Shown: in pieces, positions 1 through 9,001 of the stretch
Position numbering within the stretch: the first letter of the stretch is position 1
How the letters are laid out: every line of letters starts with the position of its first letter
Assembly: GCA_014360465.1 (NCBI GenBank)
Contig: JACIXQ010000017.1
Coordinates: 1-37,759, forward strand
DNA length: 37,759 bases
Reading direction: 5' to 3'
Source: a bacterium
GTDB lineage: Bacteria; Armatimonadota; JACIXR01
Notes under the pieces: model-generated
What the model was told of the DNA's origin: nothing
Databases searched by the model: none
The model's input: only the letters and a program-made list of their open reading frames with translations
Translations under genes and position numbers: made by a program

Positions 1-765
1 TCCGATGAACAAAGAAGAGGATTTAAGTAGAGCCAAAGATTCTCTCAAGGAAATTTTCCCTGATAGATTATAGACATTTGGGAACTCCTTAGCTAAAGAA
101 TCGCCAAAAGGTCGGAACTCTTTCCCTCCAAAAAGGATAATTTTTCCGCTGTCCTTCAGTCTTGCCAGCAGGCTCTTCAGCGTCGGAAGGTGCCACCTTT
201 TGAATGGCGTGCTTCCGCCAAGCAAAATGGCAAATATCTTCTCTTCTCCTAAAATATGTAAATCTCTTTGTATTTCCTTTGCCTTTAGGAGGTCTTGTTC
301 TGATAAAAATATCTGAGGAATTAAAGGCACTTCTTTACCTCCAGCAGCGAGCGCTAATTTGAGATAATCCAAAGCGGAGTGATTTTCAAGATTTTCCTTG
401 AGATGAAAGTTGTAGAAGAGAAAGGTGGAGGGATTGAAGAAGCCGAAGCGTCGCTTGCATCTGCCCAAAAAGGCAAAAAGCGCCAATTCCACCGACCTGG
501 AGGAGAAGGATAGACAAATATCATAATTTTTCTCCCTGATTTTCTTCAATAAAGCTATTTTATCCGAGAGTTTATGGGGGCGCATAGTAAGGGAATCTGC
601 ATAAGGATTTCCTTGCAATACTTCAATGGGATTTCTGCCCAAAACAATTTCAATATAACTATTAGGATAGCCTTCCCGCAATGCCCTTATAGCCGGGAGG
701 GTGAAGACGACATCTCCGATATAGTTTTGATTAAATACCAAAATGCTCTTTAAACGGTTTCTCAT
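1..765 (-). CDS. Glycosyltransferase family 9 (heptosyltransferase-like), 3' end cut by window edge
   Basis: This frame is open from an ATG at 763-765 to the window edge, giving 255 residues without a stop; the ORF track omits it because its stop lies outside. The N-terminus reads MRNRLKSILVFNQNYIGDVV, the usual GT9 opening in which a short beta strand leads into a G-D-V loop. Later segments such as LLGGSTPFKRWHLPTLKSLL match the nucleotide-sugar-binding C-terminal half, and the fragment stops at SSSLFIG, just before the expected D-S-G-x-x-H motif. GT9 enzymes transfer heptose or related sugars from ADP-heptose to LPS core at the inner membrane. Its ATG overlaps the TGA of the preceding GT4 gene (ATGA), so translation is probably coupled. 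The acceptor and the exact sugar cannot be told from sequence. Confidence 0.85.
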   Translation of the reverse strand, partial: MRNRLKSILVFNQNYIGDVVFTLPAIRALREGYPNSYIEIVLGRNPIEVLQGNPYADSLTMRPHKLSDKIALLKKIREKNYDICLSFSSRSVELALFAFLGRCKRRFGFFNPSTFLFYNFHLKENLENHSALDYLKLALAAGGKEVPLIPQIFLSEQDLLKAKEIQRDLHILGEEKIFAILLGGSTPFKRWHLPTLKSLLARLKDSGKIILFGGKEFRPFGDSLAKEFPNVYNLSGKISLRESLALLKSSSLFIG

Positions 766-1949
766 CTTTCTTCAATAACTTTTTTATATATATTCCGCAA
801 AGTTTTTCCCACAGCCTGATAAGAAAAGCGTTCCCTCGCTATTTCAGCAATTTCTTCCCGCTTAAAATCAGCTAAATGCTCAAGGGCATAGTTTATAGCT
901 TCCGAGAGTCTTTCCGTATTTTTCGCCGGGACTAATATACCTGTTTTCTCATTAATTATCTCGGCGACACCTCCTACCCTTGTAGCAACCACTGGCAAAC
1001 CTGAAGCCATTGCTTCTATAAGCACACAAGGGAGATTCTCCCATTCACTTGGTAATACCAGGATATCCGCTTGCCACATAAGCTCTGCTATCTCGGATTT
1101 AGACTTGATACCGTGAAAATGGACGAAGTCTTCCAAACCCATATCTCGGGCAAACATCTCATATTCTCCCCTATTTGGTCCATCCCCTACGATATCAAGG
1201 AAGAAATCAGAACAGTTATCTCTCAGAATATTTAAAGCTTTTAAAAGATAAGGGAGCCCTTTTATTGGAATTAGCGAGCCCACAAAAAGGAGCTTTCTTT
1301 TTGCCTCTTCTTTTCCCGTATCATAATGAGTAGGAGGATGAAATAAGGAAGCGTCAACAGCGTTCGGAACAACATAAAATTTCGCCTTGATACCTAAGCG
1401 CTCTATATGTTTTCTAAGGTTCTCGGATACAGGGCAGACCATATCTGCTCTCTCAAAAACAAATTTTGCTTTAAACTTTTTTAAACCGCGCACCCGCCCA
1501 AGAGGAAAAGCGCTCCAGTGCTTGCTGAATATCACGGGTATATTATGGAATTTCGCTAAAATAACCGCCGGTATCCCTGCGGTGTAGATGTGGGCGTGGA
1601 TAAGATCTGGTTTAAATCCCTGTGAAAGAAGCTTCTTGTATAAGTGGAAAACAATCCATATAAAGAATGTGGTTTTGGAAACGACAGGATTTACCTTATG
1701 ATATATCCTAAATACCCTGATATTGTCTTCAAAAGATTCTTCTATTTGATAAAAGCGAGGCAAACCTTTCCTCTGAATAGCATTTAGGACAACCGGGACG
1801 GAAAATGGGAGAGTGGAAATAATATGCTCCTTAATAAAAATGCCAATCACAGGGCCGCTTCTGGAAGGATACCACTCTGTAATATGAAGAACTTTTAGTT
1901 TTTCATCACCAATCCTCATCGTGCTTTTATTTTCCGACTTTATGCTCAA
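762..1949 (-). CDS. GT4 family glycosyltransferase
   Basis: This is a 395-residue retaining GT-B glycosyltransferase. The N-terminal domain has KVLHITEWYPSRSGPVIGIF and a DLIHAHIYTAGIPAV segment. The C-terminal donor-binding domain has LFVGSLIPIKGLPYLLKAL and the family E-x7-E motif in ENLPCVLIEAMASGLPVVAT. Such enzymes add hexoses from UDP- or GDP-sugars to envelope polysaccharides at the cytoplasmic face. The called start is TTG at 1947-1949, directly after the TAA of the upstream gene and preceded by an AGGGG element. An ATG at codon 11 (1917-1919) is an alternative but lacks a clear ribosome binding site. It is the second-last gene of the minus-strand glycosyltransferase block. Sugar specificity is unknown. 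Confidence 0.88.
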   Translation of the reverse strand: MSIKSENKSTMRIGDEKLKVLHITEWYPSRSGPVIGIFIKEHIISTLPFSVPVVLNAIQRKGLPRFYQIEESFEDNIRVFRIYHKVNPVVSKTTFFIWIVFHLYKKLLSQGFKPDLIHAHIYTAGIPAVILAKFHNIPVIFSKHWSAFPLGRVRGLKKFKAKFVFERADMVCPVSENLRKHIERLGIKAKFYVVPNAVDASLFHPPTHYDTGKEEAKRKLLFVGSLIPIKGLPYLLKALNILRDNCSDFFLDIVGDGPNRGEYEMFARDMGLEDFVHFHGIKSKSEIAELMWQADILVLPSEWENLPCVLIEAMASGLPVVATRVGGVAEIINEKTGILVPAKNTERLSEAINYALEHLADFKREEIAEIARERFSYQAVGKTLRNIYKKVIEER

Positions 1950-3194
1950 TTACCCCTGCCCTTCTTTATTCTCCGAAAATTTCTCCAAAATCTTGGAAAT
2001 CTTGAATACCTGCTTAGACCAGGAAAAATCCTTTATTTTTTCTCTTGGAACTTCTACGGTCCTTCCATCTTCGTAAAATTCTTTCAGGGCTTTTCTTAAA
2101 AAAGCTACAACTTCTTCCTTACTTTCGCAAACAACACCAATCCCTCGCTGGATTATTAATTTTGCCGCGAGATTAAACCTTGGGCTCAGACAAAGGATGG
2201 GACGACCTGCTCCCATATACTCAAATAACTTGCCCGTATAAAAATACCAACCTCTACAAGAAAATTCCAAGGGCAATAGAAGATATGTCGCCTCACATTC
2301 TTCCTTTAAAACCTTTCCGTGATCGCTCCAGTCGTGTATCTCGATGTATTTTGATACAGAGTTATAATTTTTAATCTGGCTCTCAAAAACTGCCCTATCA
2401 TCGTTGGGCAAGTAAAGCCTAACTTTTAGGGGAAATTTTCCCAAATAACCCTCTTTTGCCAACTCCTCAATCGCTTCAAGAAGAGGGAGAACTTCTCTTT
2501 GCCCCCGATAAATAGAACCAGCGAAAAATATAGTGAAGTTCTTCATATCTTTTTTCTTTGAAAATGAGAAATCCTCTGGGTCGTAGCCATTATGGATAAC
2601 ATATATTGGTCTTTTGGATATCTTAGCATAGAAATCGGCGAAGCCTTCAGAAACGACGATTATCGCTGAGGCAGAGGAGAAAATCCTTCTCTCCAGTATC
2701 CTTCCCAAAATATAGGTTAGGCGCATCTTGGAGAAGTGATAGTCCAATGTCCAGGGGTCCCGCAAATGGGCGACCCATGGAATACCAGAAGCTTTTGATA
2801 GCTTGTGGGCTATTAAATTGGAAATATGGTGGGGAGAGGAAGCGAAAATTATTCCAGGTCTATATTCTCTTATTAGCTCCAATCCCCTTTTCACAGCTGG
2901 AAAGTACCAGCCGACATTCCCGATAAGCAGGTAAAGAAGATTTTTTAATAAAGAATCTTTCAATCTATCCTGCGGATTATTGTCTGGCCAGGGTACATAA
3001 TGCACCATCTCTTCGGGAATTTCCAAAGGCAAACTAACCGATAAATCAGAAGCAAGAGGAGCCGTAAGAACGACCGGAACCCAGCCAAATCTCAGAAGAT
3101 ATTTTGTAATTTTTGAGACATTGAGCGAGCCGATACCTGGTTCTGGCGGATAATCAGCGCTGATAATTAGGACCGTCCTTTTAGGTTTTAGCAC
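1950..3194 (-). CDS. Glycosyltransferase, GT4-like (GT-B fold)
   Basis: This 414-residue protein resembles the WbuB-like branch of GT-B glycosyltransferases. It opens with VLIISADYPPEPGIGSLNVS, has a SSPHHISNLIAHKLSKASGI acceptor-side segment and WVAHLRDPW, and ends with a donor domain containing FEYMGAGRPILCLSPRF. The strict E-x7-E motif of its neighbours is not obvious, so it is a more divergent member. The start is GTG at 3192-3194, supported by a GAGGTGA element about nine bases upstream. It overlaps the end of the preceding GT4 gene by 14 bases, consistent with one transcript. It probably takes part in the same surface polysaccharide or LPS-core pathway; its substrate cannot be inferred. 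Confidence 0.8.
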   Translation of the reverse strand: MLKPKRTVLIISADYPPEPGIGSLNVSKITKYLLRFGWVPVVLTAPLASDLSVSLPLEIPEEMVHYVPWPDNNPQDRLKDSLLKNLLYLLIGNVGWYFPAVKRGLELIREYRPGIIFASSPHHISNLIAHKLSKASGIPWVAHLRDPWTLDYHFSKMRLTYILGRILERRIFSSASAIIVVSEGFADFYAKISKRPIYVIHNGYDPEDFSFSKKKDMKNFTIFFAGSIYRGQREVLPLLEAIEELAKEGYLGKFPLKVRLYLPNDDRAVFESQIKNYNSVSKYIEIHDWSDHGKVLKEECEATYLLLPLEFSCRGWYFYTGKLFEYMGAGRPILCLSPRFNLAAKLIIQRGIGVVCESKEEVVAFLRKALKEFYEDGRTVEVPREKIKDFSWSKQVFKISKILEKFSENKEGQG

Positions 3195-4323
3195 TCTTTA
3201 TAATCACCTCGCTTATAACCCTTTTGTACAGCTCCTCATATCTCTGAATAGCTATGGAAAGAGCGAATCCCTTTATCGCTTTCTCCCTCCCCCTTCTTCC
3301 CATCTCCTCCCTTAACTCACTATCTTTTATCAGCCTTAACATGGATTCCGCTAAGGCATCGGAATCTTGAGGAGGAACGAGAAATCCCGTGATTCCATAC
3401 TCCACCAATTCAGGCACACCGCCTACTCTTGTTGCTACGACTGGTTTGCCAGAAGCCATCGCTTCAAGGACAACCTCGGGGCACCCCTCCACATCGGATG
3501 ACAACACGAATATATCGCAATCCCTCATTAGTTCCGGCACATCATTTCGCCAACCATGAAACGATACTGCTCCATTCAAACCCAGCTGACGAACCTTACC
3601 TTCCAAGGCAGGTTTCAATTCACCGTCTCCCACTATTATTAGCCTCGCCCTACTGTCCTTGGATCTTACCTTATTAAAAGCTTCTAATAATAACTTATGG
3701 TTTTTCTCCTTCTTCATTCTACCTACATTTAATACATAGACGGTTTGGTCCTTCTTTTCTCTCGGTCTCTCTGCAAAATATCGGCTCAAATTTACACCGT
3801 TGTAAATTCTCAACGCTTCAACCCCATAAACTGCTTTGATACTATTTGCTACTTCTTTTGATACACAAACTGGTTTCACACCAAAACATTTGAAAGCTAT
3901 CCTATTGATGAAACGGTTAAAAGGTGAGGAGGTATCTCGGCGGGCGATACTATGGATGGTATGGATATGAGCAAGAACCGGAGAGAAAAGTGAAGGAAGT
4001 ATAACATAACGAATTGCTTTCAAATGGGTATGAATTATGTGAGGCTTAAATCTTAGGAGAAATCTGGTTACCCTGTAAATTGTCAGTGGGTGAAAAGCTG
4101 TTTGCACCTTGATAAAAATTGAAGGGACTTGGCTTTCTCGTAGCTCCTCCTGGTATATTTCAGCTAACTGGTTTCCCAAGCTTAAAACCGCAACTTCAAA
4201 TTCGTCTTTATTTATGTATTTAGCTAAATCCACCACTAATCTCTCCGCTCCACCTATGCCAACCGGTGGGATAACTTGAAGAACTTTAATCTTGGTTCTC
4301 CTATCGTTTACCGAAACAGCCAT
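3181..4323 (-). CDS. GT4 family glycosyltransferase (paralogue of 5437-6567)
   Basis: A canonical GT4 enzyme of about 380 residues. The N-terminal KVLQVIPPVGIGGAERLVVD glycine-rich loop is followed by KPHIIHTHLKAIRYVILPS, and the C-terminal half has NVGRMKKEKNHKLLLEAF and the E-x7-E motif in EGCPEVVLEAMASGKPVVAT. The ORF track begins at a TTG (4326), but an ATG follows immediately at 4321-4323 and fits a GGGA element upstream better. It is strikingly similar along its length to the GT4 gene at 5437-6567 (HTHLxAIRYV, HTIHS, NRIAF, VYGV, IYNG are shared), so the two arose by duplication. A 97-bp gap upstream, the largest in the minus-strand run, could hold a weak internal promoter, but I see no clear one. 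Confidence 0.9.
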   Translation of the reverse strand: MAVSVNDRRTKIKVLQVIPPVGIGGAERLVVDLAKYINKDEFEVAVLSLGNQLAEIYQEELRESQVPSIFIKVQTAFHPLTIYRVTRFLLRFKPHIIHTHLKAIRYVILPSLFSPVLAHIHTIHSIARRDTSSPFNRFINRIAFKCFGVKPVCVSKEVANSIKAVYGVEALRIYNGVNLSRYFAERPREKKDQTVYVLNVGRMKKEKNHKLLLEAFNKVRSKDSRARLIIVGDGELKPALEGKVRQLGLNGAVSFHGWRNDVPELMRDCDIFVLSSDVEGCPEVVLEAMASGKPVVATRVGGVPELVEYGITGFLVPPQDSDALAESMLRLIKDSELREEMGRRGREKAIKGFALSIAIQRYEELYKRVISEVIIKSAKT

Positions 4324-4423
4324 CAAGTTTTCCCAGATATTTCCTGTCAGAATTTGGATATATAGTAAATTTTAATACAAAAACAGAAAAAAGGTTAACG
4401 ATGAGTGCAGAAAAAACCAACCA

Positions 4424-5455
4424 TTATCTATCAATCAATTCCTTTGCCAATACCAATACCTCCTCCCAAGTTATCGCTCTCATACATTCCTTATGAGGAC
4501 AGTTTCTATTCCTACAAGGACTGCAGGGAAGGTCTTTGTAGATGACCCTATGTTGCTCGCAATATGGACCTTGAACGATTGGATTAGTAGGTCCGAAAAG
4601 CGCAAGAACTGTAGCACCCACCGCCGTCGCAAGATGCATAGCGCCAGAATCCACTGTTATGACCAATTTAGCATCTCTGAGCACCACTCCCGCCTCTTTT
4701 ATGCTGGTCTTGCCCGTCAGGTCTATGCTCGGCAAGTCCATCAATTCCCTGATTTTCTCAACAATTTCTGCATCGTTCTTAGCTCCCAAAAAAACGATTT
4801 TATATCCCGCCCTCCCAAGCTCATCTCCTACCTTCGCCCATCTCTCCGACAACCAGCGCTTGGAAGGCCATGTCGTCCCTGGACAGAAAACTACAAAGGG
4901 CGAATCCCTTCCCAGAAGTTCTCCCGCAGTCCTTTCCTCGGGAAGATAAACCGCAGGTTTAAATTCTTCCTTTCTTTCCTTCGTTTTTTCCCCAGCCAGT
5001 TTGATTGCCTCATCTGAATTATGACGATCAAGGAAGAGGGAAAAGTAGGTAGCGAGGAGATAATTCTCCACAGCGTGCTTATCTGGTCTTTCGGGAACGA
5101 GATGGTGATAGAACAAGCGGGTACCCCTTTCCACCTCCTCAAGAGCTATCCTTTTTCTTGCTCCACTCAATAAGCAAAATACAGCGGATTTGAAAAGCCC
5201 CTGTATATCAAGGCAGATATCCCATTCAAATCCTCGCATATGCTTAAGCGTCGGGAAAAAGTCTTTAAGCGTTCTGTCCCAGGTGAAAATCTCGTCAACA
5301 AAGGGATTATTCTCAAGGACTTCGCGGTTTCTCTCCTCAACAAGCCAACCGATGAAAGCATCGGGTTCAAGTTCCTTAATCGCCTTGGCAACCGGCGTGG
5401 AAAGTATGACATCCCCCAGAGAACTCATTTTTATGATTAAAATTTTCCTTCCCAT
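4424..5455 (-). CDS. ADP-heptose:LPS heptosyltransferase-like, family GT9
   Basis: This is a full-length GT9 protein of 343 residues, the usual size for WaaC/WaaF enzymes. The N-terminus is KILIIKMSSLGDVILSTPVA with the S-L-G-D-V loop. The C-terminal domain has FCPGTTWPSKRWLSERWAKV and then TVDSGAMHLATAVGATVLAL, the D-S-G-x-x-H motif that contacts the donor, followed by LFGPTNP. A Cys-rich tail (CSPCRNRNCPHKEC) is common in the family. The predicted role is adding heptose to the inner core of LPS at the cytoplasmic membrane, consistent with an hldD-type epimerase elsewhere in the window. Its ATG overlaps the end of the upstream GT4 gene by 19 bases. WaaC, WaaF and WaaQ cannot be told apart here. 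Confidence 0.9.
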   Translation of the reverse strand: MGRKILIIKMSSLGDVILSTPVAKAIKELEPDAFIGWLVEERNREVLENNPFVDEIFTWDRTLKDFFPTLKHMRGFEWDICLDIQGLFKSAVFCLLSGARKRIALEEVERGTRLFYHHLVPERPDKHAVENYLLATYFSLFLDRHNSDEAIKLAGEKTKERKEEFKPAVYLPEERTAGELLGRDSPFVVFCPGTTWPSKRWLSERWAKVGDELGRAGYKIVFLGAKNDAEIVEKIRELMDLPSIDLTGKTSIKEAGVVLRDAKLVITVDSGAMHLATAVGATVLALFGPTNPIVQGPYCEQHRVIYKDLPCSPCRNRNCPHKECMRAITWEEVLVLAKELIDR

Positions 5456-6567
5456 AGTCCTCTTCCAAGCATCTCACGGTAAAGCCTATCATAATTCTGG
5501 ATTGCTTTTGAGATATGGAATTCCCTCATCGCCTTTTCCCTGCCTTTTCTCCCCATCTCTTCCCTTAGCCTTCCATCCTCCGCCAGTTTCAGAATCGCTC
5601 CTGCCAGTGCATCGGGATCGCGAGGAGGAACAAGGATACCAGTTTCCCCCTCATCCACGACTTCCGGTACACCACCTACTCTCGTTGCGATGACAGGCTT
5701 GCCCGCTGACATCGCCTCTATGAGCACTATGCCAAATCCTTCCCAATCGGATGAAAGGACGAATATATCGCAATCTGCCAGTAACTTGGGAATATCGCTT
5801 CTCCAACCTAAAAAACTCACCTTACCCTCCAACCCCAATTCATTCACCCTTTTCTCCGCTTTCTTCCTCAATCGCCCATCTCCAACCAAGATAAGCCTTA
5901 AATTCGGATTTATTCTCGCCGCCCTACTGAAAGCTTCTATCAGGAGTAGATGGTTCTTAGCCTTCTTGAACTTACCCACATTTATCAAACGTATCTCCTC
6001 AGCGGTACGTTCCCTCGGGGTCCCATATGTATAATCCTCAACTGATATACCGTTATATATCACTGGAGAATCAACTCCATATACCTCTTTTACCGTCTTA
6101 GCGACCTCTTGGGATATGCTCACTGGAACAACTCCAAGTCGCTGAAAAGCTATCCTATTCAGCCACCTGTAGAATATGGATGTATCCTGCTTAGCAAGGC
6201 TGTGAATCGTATGGATGTGGAGGGGAATTTTCACCTTGCGGGAAGGAATGAGGACATAGCGTATTGCACGAAGATGCGTGTGAATTATGTGGGGTTTGAA
6301 ATTGGAAAACAATTTAAAGAGTCTTTTTATGGTCTTAGGACAGAAAGCCCAACGCAAGTTAAGGGGAAAAAGTGGTATATTGTTTTTTTCCAGCTCGTTT
6401 TCAAGAAATGTGTTCTGCCTTCCATTTAAAAGACAAACCCCAACCTCGTATATATTTTTATCAAGTCCCTTTACCAACTCCACAAGGAATACTTGAGCAC
6501 CCCCTATATCAAGGGCAGGGATTACCTCTAAAAGGCGTATCTTTTCTTCGGTTGTTTTCCCCTTCAT
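5437..6567 (-). CDS. GT4 family glycosyltransferase (paralogue of 3181-4323)
   Basis: This 376-residue GT4 enzyme has the glycine loop LLEVIPALDIGGAQVFLVEL, the conserved KPHIIHTHLRAIRYVLIPS segment, a donor domain starting NVGKFKKAKNHLLLIEAF, and the E-x7-E motif in EGFGIVLIEAMSAGKPVIAT. It starts at an ATG that overlaps the TGA of the methyltransferase gene (ATGA), so it is translationally coupled. It is a clear paralogue of the GT4 gene two genes downstream, and each copy lies near a GT9 gene, so a GT4 plus GT9 unit may have been duplicated. Donor and acceptor are unknown; a role in LPS core or O-chain assembly is inferred from the neighbours. Confidence 0.9.
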   Translation of the reverse strand: MKGKTTEEKIRLLEVIPALDIGGAQVFLVELVKGLDKNIYEVGVCLLNGRQNTFLENELEKNNIPLFPLNLRWAFCPKTIKRLFKLFSNFKPHIIHTHLRAIRYVLIPSRKVKIPLHIHTIHSLAKQDTSIFYRWLNRIAFQRLGVVPVSISQEVAKTVKEVYGVDSPVIYNGISVEDYTYGTPRERTAEEIRLINVGKFKKAKNHLLLIEAFSRAARINPNLRLILVGDGRLRKKAEKRVNELGLEGKVSFLGWRSDIPKLLADCDIFVLSSDWEGFGIVLIEAMSAGKPVIATRVGGVPEVVDEGETGILVPPRDPDALAGAILKLAEDGRLREEMGRKGREKAMREFHISKAIQNYDRLYREMLGRGLWEGKF

Positions 6568-7460
6568 CTTGCGATGCCCAATAGATATGCTCCTTTATTC
6601 CAAAGAAGATGGCGGAGGAAGAAAGAGAGATAGCGTCCGAAAGTTTCGGAAAGCGGTCTTGTCAGGAGCTTTCCTATTTTTGTCCAGTAGGAATAAGGAG
6701 CGAGAGAGAAACGAATCTGCTCCTTAATTGCAACCGTAGGAGGGGCAAGGGGTTTTATGATTATCTTTTTAAAACCCGCTTTTTTTAAGAGGGCACTAAG
6801 CGCTTCAACTGACCATCTCGTTAGATGATAAGGAGGATAATTCTCCCTTATCCGATAAACGCATTTTTCGCCCAGACGGTTCCTGTTGGGAACAGACAAG
6901 ATGAAGATACCGTTTTCCGATAGCAAATCCCTCATCCTTGTGACGAACGCAAGTGGCTCCTCAAGATGCTCCACCACCTCAATGGCGGTTATCACGGTGA
7001 AGCCATACCACTCCGGCGGTAAAGCCTCCCAAGAGCAATTAATCACATTCCTCAGTTCGTAGATTTTTTTCGCCATTTCCACAGCAGTAGGCGATATATC
7101 AAATCCATACACCTGAAAACCCATCCCTTTCAATAATGAGAGAAATCCTCCACTTCCACATCCTGCATCAAGGATTTTTCCCTTTGGCGGTAATGATTGG
7201 AGGATTTTCAAAATCACGGTGTAAATATCCATAAAGCCATCATAGAAAGGAAGTTTTAACCTCTCTATCTCTCTGAGGGGATGAGAATATCTTTCAATGT
7301 ATCCTATCTCATAATCCTCAGGTGGGGCAGCTTTGAATGGTTGTGCGAACTCAACATCGCAAACCTCACACCTCAAAATTTCAAAACCCTCAAAATGCTC
7401 AACCTTGATTCGGCTTGTCCTTTCACGGCAAACAGGGCAAGTCAGAGTGCCAATTTCCAT
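6564..7460 (-). CDS. Class I SAM-dependent methyltransferase with N-terminal Cys4 motif
   Basis: A 298-residue methyltransferase. Residues 8-11 (CPVC) and 31-34 (CEVC) form a probable zinc-binding ribbon. Motif I is LDAGCGSGGF at about residues 97-106, followed by the acidic strand end VYGFDIS and a post-II segment ITAIEVVEHLEEP. The order of zinc ribbon then Methyltransf_11/23-like core is common in methyltransferases of polysaccharide loci, where they cap or decorate sugar chains. It starts at ATG 7458-7460, two bases after the stop of the Enzyme I gene, and its own stop overlaps the next GT4 start. The substrate is not identifiable. Confidence 0.85.
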   Translation of the reverse strand: MEIGTLTCPVCRERTSRIKVEHFEGFEILRCEVCDVEFAQPFKAAPPEDYEIGYIERYSHPLREIERLKLPFYDGFMDIYTVILKILQSLPPKGKILDAGCGSGGFLSLLKGMGFQVYGFDISPTAVEMAKKIYELRNVINCSWEALPPEWYGFTVITAIEVVEHLEEPLAFVTRMRDLLSENGIFILSVPNRNRLGEKCVYRIRENYPPYHLTRWSVEALSALLKKAGFKKIIIKPLAPPTVAIKEQIRFSLAPYSYWTKIGKLLTRPLSETFGRYLSFFLRHLLWNKGAYLLGIAR

Positions 7461-7462
7461 TT

Positions 7463-9001
7463 CTATGGTAGCGACCTTATGAGATGCTTAACAAGTGGGA
7501 TGAACCTGGGAGAAACGCTGAGATGGCGAGCACCCATATTTACAAGCCTTGGAATGAATTCCCTTTCTCCCGCTATCTCTCCACAGATACCTGCTTCCTT
7601 ACCCTTCCTATTCGCACCTCTCAACACCATACCGATGAGCTTCCAAAGGGCAGGATGCGATGGGTCGTATAGCTTTCCCACATCCTTTCCCGCCCTGTCT
7701 ACGGCGAGAGTGTATTGTAAGAGGTCATTCGTCCCTATGCTGAGAAAATCCGCTATTTGGGTCATTTTGGAAACAATAAGTGCGGAGGCGGGAGTCTCTA
7801 TCATAACACCGACAGGCAAATCGCCTGCCAATCTTCTTATCTCCTCAACCTCCCAAGGAAAAGAAACCATAGGAAGGATTAACGAGATATTCGGATACTT
7901 TTTATGCGCTTCTTTCACTGCCATTAACTGCGGAAGGAGTATCTCTCGCTTCTCTAAAAGAAGTCTTATTCCTCTCAACCCCAACGCAGGATTGGGTTCT
8001 GGTGGCAGATCAAGAAAGGGAATTGGTTTATCCGCTCCGATATCGTAAAGACGTATATGGACAGGTAGGGGATAAAATATCTTCGCAGTTTCCTCGTAAA
8101 TCCTTAGATGCTCTTCTTTATTCAGCGCTTTATCCTCCTCAAGCAGAAGGAACTCTGTTCGGAAAATTCCTATTCCTTCCGCTCCCATCTCACGCGCTTC
8201 CTCAACCTCTTCAAGGTTTCCCACATTGGCAAAAACCTTCACCCTCAACCCACTTCTGGTAATCGCCTGCAAATGCCGTTTTGAAAAAGCTTCCTCTTCT
8301 TCCTCTTTCGCCAATCTCATTCTCTCTTCATATAATGCCAGCACCTTCTCTGAGGGGTTCACTATTACATCGCCTCTTACCCCATCAACAATAAGTCTCT
8401 CCCCGTTTCGCAAGATGTTCGTGATTCCCTTACAGGCTATTACCATAGGTATACCTTTTGCCCTCGCTATGATTGAAGAATGAGCAAATGTGCTTCCTCC
8501 CTCGCTGATGTAGGCTCTTGGTCTCCATTTCTCGTAGGAAACGATGTGTGATGGCAAGATCTCCTCTCCAACTATTATTGCTCCCTGAGGAATATCCCTA
8601 TCCCTACCCATAAGAATCTCAAGCAATCTATTGAAGATATCCTTGATGTCATCAGCCCGACTTCTGAACCTTTCATCCTCCAGGGAATTGAAAAGGTCAA
8701 CAAGTTCTTGTTTTGTGCTCTCAAGTGCTTCCCCAAGTGTTGCCCCTTCGCTCAATTTGGCGTCAACCCTCTCCCATATCTCCGGATCTTCAAGAAGAAG
8801 CATATGAGCGAAGAATATCTCGCCCTCCTCCCCTTCTTTTTCCTTCTCAAGTTCCTCCTTTAACCTTCTCTTCGCCCACTGAATCTGCTGGCGAGCCTTG
8901 TCGCCTTTTTCTTGCGGTAGGTGGACAACCCCACTTTTCAGGATAAATGCTTCCCCAATCGCGTAACCTGGAGAAGCAGGCAAACCCTTAAGTTTTCTCA
9001 A
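7463..9001 (-). CDS. ptsI: Phosphoenolpyruvate-protein phosphotransferase (PTS Enzyme I)
   Basis: Enzyme I takes phosphate from PEP and passes it to HPr. The N-terminal swivelling domain has GLPASPGYAIGEAF and the phosphorylated histidine in EGGSTFAHSSIIARAKGIP (about His174). The C-terminal PEP-binding barrel has GIGIFRTEFLLLE, YDIGADKP, GVMIETPASA, DFLSIGTNDLLQYTLAVDR and the acid-base Cys in GICGEIAGE. At 512 residues it is about 60 shorter than the usual Enzyme I. There is one extra residue between the GG pair and the active His compared with the common GGRTSH form. The start is TTG at 8999-9001 with GAGAGG upstream; it overlaps the HPr gene by 14 bases. No Enzyme II genes are visible. 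Confidence 0.95.
   Translation of the reverse strand: MRKLKGLPASPGYAIGEAFILKSGVVHLPQEKGDKARQQIQWAKRRLKEELEKEKEGEEGEIFFAHMLLLEDPEIWERVDAKLSEGATLGEALESTKQELVDLFNSLEDERFRSRADDIKDIFNRLLEILMGRDRDIPQGAIIVGEEILPSHIVSYEKWRPRAYISEGGSTFAHSSIIARAKGIPMVIACKGITNILRNGERLIVDGVRGDVIVNPSEKVLALYEERMRLAKEEEEEAFSKRHLQAITRSGLRVKVFANVGNLEEVEEAREMGAEGIGIFRTEFLLLEEDKALNKEEHLRIYEETAKIFYPLPVHIRLYDIGADKPIPFLDLPPEPNPALGLRGIRLLLEKREILLPQLMAVKEAHKKYPNISLILPMVSFPWEVEEIRRLAGDLPVGVMIETPASALIVSKMTQIADFLSIGTNDLLQYTLAVDRAGKDVGKLYDPSHPALWKLIGMVLRGANRKGKEAGICGEIAGEREFIPRLVNMGARHLSVSPRFIPLVKHLIRSLP

Noticed and set aside
4327-4423. Internal promoter in the 97-bp gap of the glycosyltransferase block
   Set aside because: AT-rich words resembling -10 boxes exist, but no -35 with acceptable spacing stands out.
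4493-5017. Plus-strand ORF of 174 codons
   Set aside because: Antisense to the GT9 heptosyltransferase-like gene, with a composition unlike a real protein.
7281-8048. Plus-strand ORF of 255 codons
   Set aside because: It is antisense to two well-recognised genes (methyltransferase and ptsI), has no recognisable motif and no ribosome binding site; a shadow frame.
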